A stretch of DNA of 64,000 nt from Megalopta genalis (lineage: Eukaryota > Arthropoda > Insecta > Hymenoptera > Halictidae): contig NC_135031.1 of NCBI RefSeq assembly GCF_051020955.1, forward strand, positions 1,919,501 through 1,983,500, given 5' to 3'. Under the pieces are notes generated by a model. The model did not search any database and was not told where the DNA came from. It saw only the letters and a program-made list of their open reading frames with translations. How positions within the stretch are numbered: the stretch's first letter is position 1; every line of letters begins with the position of its first letter. Shown here piece by piece: positions 58,380-64,000 of the stretch. A program made the translations under genes and the position numbers.

Positions 58380-59385
58380 GTGTGGTTGTACAAGCATCGA
58401 AAAAACGATATTGTAGTCGAGTCGCGACAAAGTAGAATCGCGGATTCGCGAATACCGACGGCGGGCTCGTTACGTAAACGCGAGGACGACGTCTATTTTT
58501 AAGCATTCCCTCGGCTGCGCAGCACAGTGGGGTGAAGTGACGAAGTTGTGTCAAAATCAAAGATCTTTTGATAGAGATGAGATAAAACGACGATTTCATT
58601 TTTACGTTAAAGTAAAACAGGTTCCCGAATAATGGAAAAATAGAGAGAATTTGGTATGAACATTTTTCAACCTTGAAAATGCATGTTAAGCTTGAAATAT
58701 ACCAACGAAATTGTGATTTATTTCATACCGTGCACAGTTGGATGTTTTCTATGACATGTTATACATCATTTCCCGTAGATATGGACAGGCTGATTTAAAG
58801 TCCGGTGACAAAATTGATTTACCGCTTCAGGATTTCGAAAACATCGACGGGTTATCAAATCATGTCAACGAAAAAAAGGCACGATTTCATTAGTTTTTGA
58901 CTTGAAACGATTTTCTTCAAACTCCTGAAGCGGCGGATAAATATCGCGATCGGATTTGAAATCAACATGTCAAAATTCACAGGAAATTATGTATAACATG
59001 TCATAAAAATAAATTGAAATACTTCAAGTTTAACACAAATTTTTAAGTTTGAAAAATGTACATACTTTTTCTCTATCCTTTCCCTTATTCTACAACATTT
59101 CAGCTTGAACGAAAAAGAATCAACGCTTTATCTTATCTAGCATCGGAAGTTCTTCGGAAGATTTCGACAGAACTTCGTCGCTTCGCCCCCACTGTGCGGC
59201 GCAAGAAACTGTTTTCAAGTGCACCTCGCAGTTCGATCCACGGCCGATGGAACAATGTTCCCCGACGCGAGCCGCGTGTTTCTTGTTCGGCACGTACACG
59301 TAATAATTTAAATCCGCGGTTGCGAGGAAAGAAGCGCGCCTCTTGCTCGGATTACGAGGCTGCTCGTGCATTAGCCAGCGCTAAA
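58380..59385. repeat. About 1-kb foldback
   Basis: Two arms of at least 350 bp, perhaps 480 bp, face each other about a centre near 58860-58877. Paired landmarks are GCACAGTGGGGTGAAGTGAC (58522) with GTCGCTTCGCCCCCACTGTG; GGTATGAACATTTTTCAACC (58653) with the complement at 59047-59066; ATGACATGTTATACATCATT (58751) with AATTATGTATAACATGTCAT (58985-59004); and CCGCTTCAGGATTTC (58822) with CTCCTGAAGCGG (58923-58934). The outer parts are GC-rich and the inner parts AT-rich. The 167-codon frame at 59056-59559 and the minus frame at 58342-58599 are the same arm sequence seen twice. Confidence 0.75.
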
Positions 59386-59835
59386 CGCGCACCGAAGGAA
59401 CAGGTAACCGACCCGCGGCGATACCGAGCCATGAAAGTTGCGCGCCGGTCAACGTACTCGGAATTTCTAGCCGGCGATCTCGGTTTCGTGCTCCGATTTA
59501 CTCTTTTCCAAACCGTGCGAAGCGAATTCTTCTCGGCGAGCTGGAGGTCGCCGGAGTAATTGCGCCACTGGACTCTGAGGAAATGAAAAAAAATTCTTCG
59601 AACCGCTCTCAGGACCTTCTTCGGCTCCTCTGTTTCCTATTTCTTCTTCTTTTTCATCTTTTTCTTCCTTTTCATCTTTTTCTTAATTTTCTTCCTTTTC
59701 TCCTCTTCTTTCTTTTTTCTTTTCTATACAACATTACGAGGAAAAAACTATCCGATGCTAAGAAATATCTGACCAAATGCAATAAATAAAAGCAATCGAA
59801 AGTAACAGTACGCCATACACAACGTATTGTATTAA
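59386..59835. other. GC-rich edge, then polypyrimidine tract
   Basis: A GC-rich piece to about 59560 is followed by a T/C-only tract at 59620-59725 made of TTTTTCTTCC-like steps. No gene. Confidence 0.5.
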
Positions 59836-60156
59836 CACTATGCCGTCCGCAGATCTTAGATATGATTCTTTTGTTTGACGCCGGCACAATAGCTTGGAAA
59901 TCATAGATTTAAAAGAAAATGTCGAAGATGGCGGTAATATAAATTCCTAAAATTAAGATACGTCATCCAAGAATTTTCGTACTTAATTCTTAGTTAAATA
60001 AGCACAATGCTATAGTTAGTTTGCTGCCTTTTAACACCCAAGAAATATAGTTCAAATGTTATTTCAGTTTTTTAAAATGGCACCAAAGTGTTACCACCGG
60101 CATACAACAGATAGTTTTTGCATGGCACCAGCGTGGTGCCACTGGACGGCATAGTG
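59836..60156. mobile_element. Family 5 piggyBac-like MITE, copy 2
   Basis: TTAA flanks both sides (59832-59835, 60157-60160). The ends CACTATGCCGTCCG and GGACGGCATAGTG match copy 1, and the left 240 bp are nearly identical to it. The right end holds about 45 extra bp where the ATGGCACCA...GTG palindrome block is present twice, so this copy was enlarged by a local duplication. Confidence 0.85.
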
Positions 60157-60312
60157 TTAATAGTATATATAACAAAATTAATTGTTTGACATAGAGTTAA
60201 CGTATTATTAAATATGCATAATACATTTATGACAGTCTGACTGAATGTATTCTAAACAGAACAGTTTTGCTGGCAGTGTATACTATCATAATGGGGGCCC
60301 AATGAAAATGTG
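60157..60312. other. Short AT-rich spacer
   Basis: Nothing supported between the two elements. Confidence 0.5.
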
Positions 60313-60500
60313 TACACTAAATTCTCCCCAATTGTCGCCCAACTTGTAAACAAAAATGAACAACTTGGGAAGTGGGGTTACGATTACCCAAGCCTCCTCG
60401 CAGCTCGTTTTTATAGTTGTTGATAATCGGCAACTATCCCCTCTTCCCATTTTTGCCCATTTTTGTTTACGAGTTGAGGGACAATTGAGAATTTACTGTA
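60313..60500. mobile_element. Family 2 MITE copy
   Basis: It starts TACACTAAATTCTCCCCAAT and ends ATTGAGAATTTACTGTA. The arms pair through CAAAAATGAACAACTTGGGA and CCCATTTTTGCCCATTTTTG. The central part has lost one of the CGAATAATCG blocks. Confidence 0.75.
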
Positions 60501-61369
60501 GTTTCAAATATCGAAACTAAATGTAAAATATTGAAACGAACACGGTGAAAGTGCGGCTGCATTGGCACAAATCCATGGTGTAAGTAGGTCTATAATTACA
60601 GACATTAAAAATGTAAAAAGTGAAATTGAAAGTTACATTCGATGTGCAAATTTTACGGATGCTAGTAGCTGCAGGAAAAGCTTAATAAATCCAATCAATA
60701 AAGGTGTAAATAATGTTTAATATTAATATATCCATAAATGCGTAAATAAACTGTGAATTTTATTTTCTTTATGTAAAGAATTTAAGTTTTTTTGTTCAAA
60801 TCTATGAAGTCACTCTTTGTTAATAATATAAGTTTCTTTTCGAAGAAATAAAGTCTCTTTCAGTTACAAATTTAAGTTTCCATCCGAATAAATGAAATTC
60901 AATGTAAAAAAGAGTTGATCTATCATTCGAAAATTCCTTTATCAGAACAATTTTGTTTACCTATTATTTCGGATATAGGAGGTTCCACTGTATTCAAATT
61001 TATTATAAGTTTTCAATTATATCATTTCTGCTTGAAGATTTTGTTTCTACGAGATTACGTTTTGGTAGAAGAAAAATGAAGATTGAGCTTGTTATAAATT
61101 TCTAGCTAACCGAGTAATTGCACCCCGGAAAGCGTCTTCGAAAAAAGGGAAAATTTATACGGACCGGTCTTGGGGCTTTCTACTTTTTGTTCTCATATTG
61201 CTTTTACTTGCTAGAAATGTTAGAGGAGCAGGGATGATGCGCTTGGGACGTCCTTAGTTCCTTAGTTTTTTCCCATGGGAATAACTCAGTGCAAAAAGCG
61301 GACATGCCATCCAAATCGACTGGGAGTAAAGAGAAAACGTACCGAGACTGAACGAAAGAAACATGTAAA
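60501..61369. other. AT-rich non-coding stretch
   Basis: No gene. A short triplicated theme around AAGTTTCTTTTCGAAGAAAT and relatives lies at about 60780-60900. Confidence 0.4.
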
Positions 61370-62170
61370 ACGTCTTGAATTCAATTTTATCTGTACATTT
61401 AAAATAAAAAGTATTATGAAAAACATTAAATCGAAGACACGGTGCATTTGTTTCCGAGAATAAGAAAGTATATATATTTATATACTTATATAAACATTTT
61501 CCTGTGTGTACAACTCGCTGTTCATTCTTGCAGAAGACGTAACGCCTTTGCAATTTTAAATGGTTAAACATAAATTTTTGTCAAAATTTACAGTTTGAAA
61601 AATTCATTTTTTAATGAAATGTAAATGCATGACAATGTTCATTCTCGAAAAAGAGCGTATCGCCTTAGCAGTTTATAACCAGACTACGGATCTTTATGCA
61701 AAATCAAAATTCCTTACCTCGATTGCAACAAACAGGAATTAAATAAAAATTTATTTCCATTCACATTTTTATTCAGTTGAAAATAACCAAGCAGTATTGT
61801 TAAATTTTTGCCTTTTATTTAATGTGCTGCATTCGACTTACTTACTTTTGCCATAAATGCTTAAAATTCGTAGTCTATTTATGACGATTGAACCGCCAGA
61901 TATAATTATATGTATATAATATAAAAAAACTAATATAAAAAAATATGTATATGATATAATATAAAAATCAAGCTTCGAAGTGCATACAAAAAAATGTACA
62001 GCATTAAAGAAATTTATTTTTCAGTGAAATGCAAAAATATTCTTGTGCATATTAATTCTTGCATAAAGCGTATCGTAACAGCTAGGCAAGAGAAATGTCA
62101 TGAATTTAATTTTCTCTGTACTTTTATTAAAACGGTGATATGAAAAACACAAAGTCGAATACACAATGCA
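61370..62170 (+). repeat. Long-period direct repeat, two units about 720 bp apart
   Basis: CTTGAATTCAATTTTATCTG at 61374 corresponds to CATGAATTTAATTTTCTCTG at 62099. TATGAAAAACATTAAATCGA (61407) corresponds to TATGAAAAACACAAAGTCGA (62138). A second shared part, GTTTGAAAAATTCATTTTTT at 61592, matches the units at 57640-57945. The family 1 element at 61680 sits between the units. Confidence 0.55.
61680..61878 (-). mobile_element. Family 1 MITE, complete, reverse orientation
   Basis: The left side is CAGACTACGGATCTTTATGC, then CTCGATTGCAACAAACAGGA. The right side is CATAAATGCTTAAAATTCGT then AGTCTA. The length and both ends agree with the reference copy at 10000 read backwards. Confidence 0.7.
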
Positions 62171-62868
62171 GCTTTCCAAGGAAGAAAACTAATTTTCTTA
62201 ATGGTACCGATGCGACGGATAGTTCGAACGTGGCATTTTATGATTGTTCAAGATGGTTATTGTTGAAAAACAAGTGCGTTAAATGGGGTTTGCGTCTGAT
62301 GCTCGTTTGCTCGCCTTTCTTCGTTCACAGTTTTGCCAACTTTTTTCGCTGCACGTAGCCTTGGAAGCCGTAGCAAAACCAGCGTTGGCGCGACTTGGAT
62401 TTCCAACCCACGCGATCGTGGGTACCGTTTGCCCACGCACAGAAGCTTTGCAAAACGATCGTATTGCCGAGATGCGTGTTGTGCGAATGCCTTCCTAACG
62501 TTTCCGTTTTCACGCATCGTAACCGAAACAACAATTTCAACTAGTTACACGCGTACGTGTAACTCGCGTAACCGCTCTCGAATAGCCACTTTTTCCTAGA
62601 AATTACTGCGCCGTCTACGTGCCTCTAAACTATTTTATCTTCAATGCGTGCTTTTCGAAGACAAACACAAATTTTCAGCCGAGAAAATGCTCCAAACATT
62701 AACAGCAATAATTCTTAGGATAATTTATATGGCAATACACAATACAGTTACAAAAGAAGTATAATTTTATTATAGAAAGATTCACAATTTTTGATATCAC
62801 CATAATGATAATGTCTCATTCAATATGCGTCTCGTTCAATTTCTTTCGTGTTGTTGCTCTATGAATTG
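62171..62868. other. GC-moderate patch with opposing frames
   Basis: Frames on both strands at 62257-62599 have no recognisable domain. A 14-bp palindrome, TACACGCGTACGTGTA, lies at about 62545. Nothing else is supported. Confidence 0.4.
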
Positions 62869-63091
62869 TAATTAGAATAATTTCTCCCTAATTTTCCTTC
62901 ACTTTGTATACAGAAGTGGACAATTTGGGAAGAGGAGATATGGTTATTCGAGCCTTGCACCTTGTTTTTATAATTGTTGACAATCAGTAACTATAGAAAT
63001 GAGCCGCGAGACTCAAATAATCGTATCTCCTCTTACCAAACTGTCCATTTTTGTTTAAAAGTTGAAGGAAAATTAGGAAGAATTTACTGTA
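62869..63091. mobile_element. Family 2 MITE, near-complete copy
   Basis: The right end GGAAGAATTTACTGTA is well kept, while the left end TAGAATAATTTCTCCC is slightly altered. The arms pair through GTGGACAATTTGGGAAGAGG and CTCTTACCAAACTGTCCA. It is nearly identical in layout to the copy at 11372. Confidence 0.75.
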
Positions 63092-63942
63092 CTCCTCAAA
63101 TATATTGATTCAGTTTGACACTATTATTAACACGTGGATATTTTCAAGAAATTGGCGAAGCAACAGAGACACCGAAAAAAAATTCGGATATTCTGTAACT
63201 TTCTTCGAAAAATGAAAAAAAAACAACTAAAGAGGCGGTTTTTGAAGTTAGCTCTAAGTTTAGGGTCAAAGTACCCTAACTAATAATAGCAGTTGAATGC
63301 TAAGTTAGTAGGCATCCGCGTGAAATTATGGGTTGACCCAATAATTTCTAAATTGGGAGGCCAACGGAGAGACATGTCGAGTTGCACTGGGTTCATAATT
63401 AAAATTAACAGGAATTTGTAATAACAATTCAAATAAATTTGATGAAGTATGGTATACCGAAAAAACAAGTCTTGTTGCGCCTTCATTCAGGAAAGTTCAA
63501 CGAGATAAGATACTGCATACTGTTTCTCAGTTATTAGGATGGAATTTAGAAATTTATTTCAAAGGCCTTTTTAATAACAATGGCGCGAACGCGCTTCTAA
63601 CTAAATCCGACATTCCTTGTGCACCGACCGAATAATATAATTGTCCTACTTTCACGCTTGCTTAACGAGCAAAACACGAAAACTGTCAAGATAGATTACA
63701 TTAAGTAGAGCTAAGCAAGTTCAGTGAAGTTTGCAAATTTCGAAGGTTTTTTTTTCACCCTAAAAATCCGTTTTCTTCTTATCCATCCGTAGTACGAATT
63801 TTTCATGTTTAAAATAGTCAATTAAATAAATAAAAATAATATGAATAAATATAAGTATAATATAAATGAATAACTTCAAAGCAGTGACTATAAATTTCTA
63901 AGTATAAATTAACAACGGATTTACTTTGATGCGTGAAATAAG
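63092..63942. other. AT-rich non-coding stretch
   Basis: Nothing supported. A low-complexity AATAAATAAAAATAATATG tract lies at about 63820-63875. Confidence 0.45.
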
Positions 63943-64000
63943 TAGACTGCGGATTTATATACGAAATAGAAATTATCCGCGTCAATTGCAGGAGGTAGAA
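63943..64000 (-). mobile_element. Family 1 MITE, cut by the window edge
   Basis: TAGACTGCGGATTTATATAC, then GAAATAGAAATTATCCGCGT and CAATTGCAGGAGG, match the beginning of reverse-oriented copies at 38546 and 61680. The rest lies outside the window. Confidence 0.6.

Noticed and set aside
59056..59559. 167-codon + ORF, Arg-rich
   Set aside because: It lies largely on the right arm of the 58380-59385 foldback, and a related frame is read from the left arm on the other strand. It is explained by the repeat.
1..64000. tRNA, rRNA and known microRNA genes
   Set aside because: I looked for tRNA B-box words such as GGTTCGAATCC and for well-known insect microRNA sequences, and recognised none. A tRNAscan-SE and Infernal run would be decisive.

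Overview
This window looks like insect nuclear DNA, most likely hymenopteran and possibly a bee. It is AT-rich with local GC- and CpG-rich islands. It carries many short inverted-repeat elements, CT and TA microsatellites, spliceosomal donor sites and no operon-like gene order. The species call is an inference from composition and repeat style, not from a recognised gene. No complete protein-coding gene is visible. Nearly all long open frames are chance frames in GC islands or in low-complexity DNA.

The best gene-like signal is three possible first coding exons, all on the + strand and far apart: 2910-3131, 25042-25149 and 32963-33109. Each begins with the first ATG after an in-frame stop, sits in or beside a GC-rich patch, and runs into a GT splice donor. 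All three end in phase 0 if the weaker donor at 33110 is used. This is what one large gene with several promoters and interchangeable N-termini would look like, with the shared body to the right of the window. It is equally possible that they belong to different genes or are not exons. A GC-rich promoter-like island at about 22720-23498 ends in a good donor and could be an untranslated first exon feeding the exon at 25042. I could not recognise any of the peptides.

The rest is intron-like or intergenic DNA full of small non-autonomous elements. At least six families recur: (1) about 200-bp elements with AGACTGCGGATTTTATGCA-type ends, with some sixteen copies or ends; (2) foldback elements with TACAGTAAATTCTCCC ends; (3) two copies of a long-armed element with CAGGGTGTCCCAAAAAT ends; (4) Tc1/mariner-like elements with CAGTGGCCCACAAAAGTG ends; (5) two piggyBac-like elements at TTAA with CACTATGCCGTCC ends; (6) elements with AGAGTTG ends and repeated ATTCGAATAA. 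There are also several diverged tandem arrays (units of about 13, 32, 70, 75-80, 100, 130 and 130-175 bp).

Three large inverted repeats stand out: a GC-rich foldback of 43-bp repeats at 37219-37575, a roughly 1-kb foldback at about 58380-59385, and a pair of about 530-bp inverted arms some 3.5 kb apart at 27620-32370. The first two have the layout of long hairpin-RNA loci and are the most interesting structures to test. No tRNA, rRNA, known microRNA or CRISPR array was recognised.
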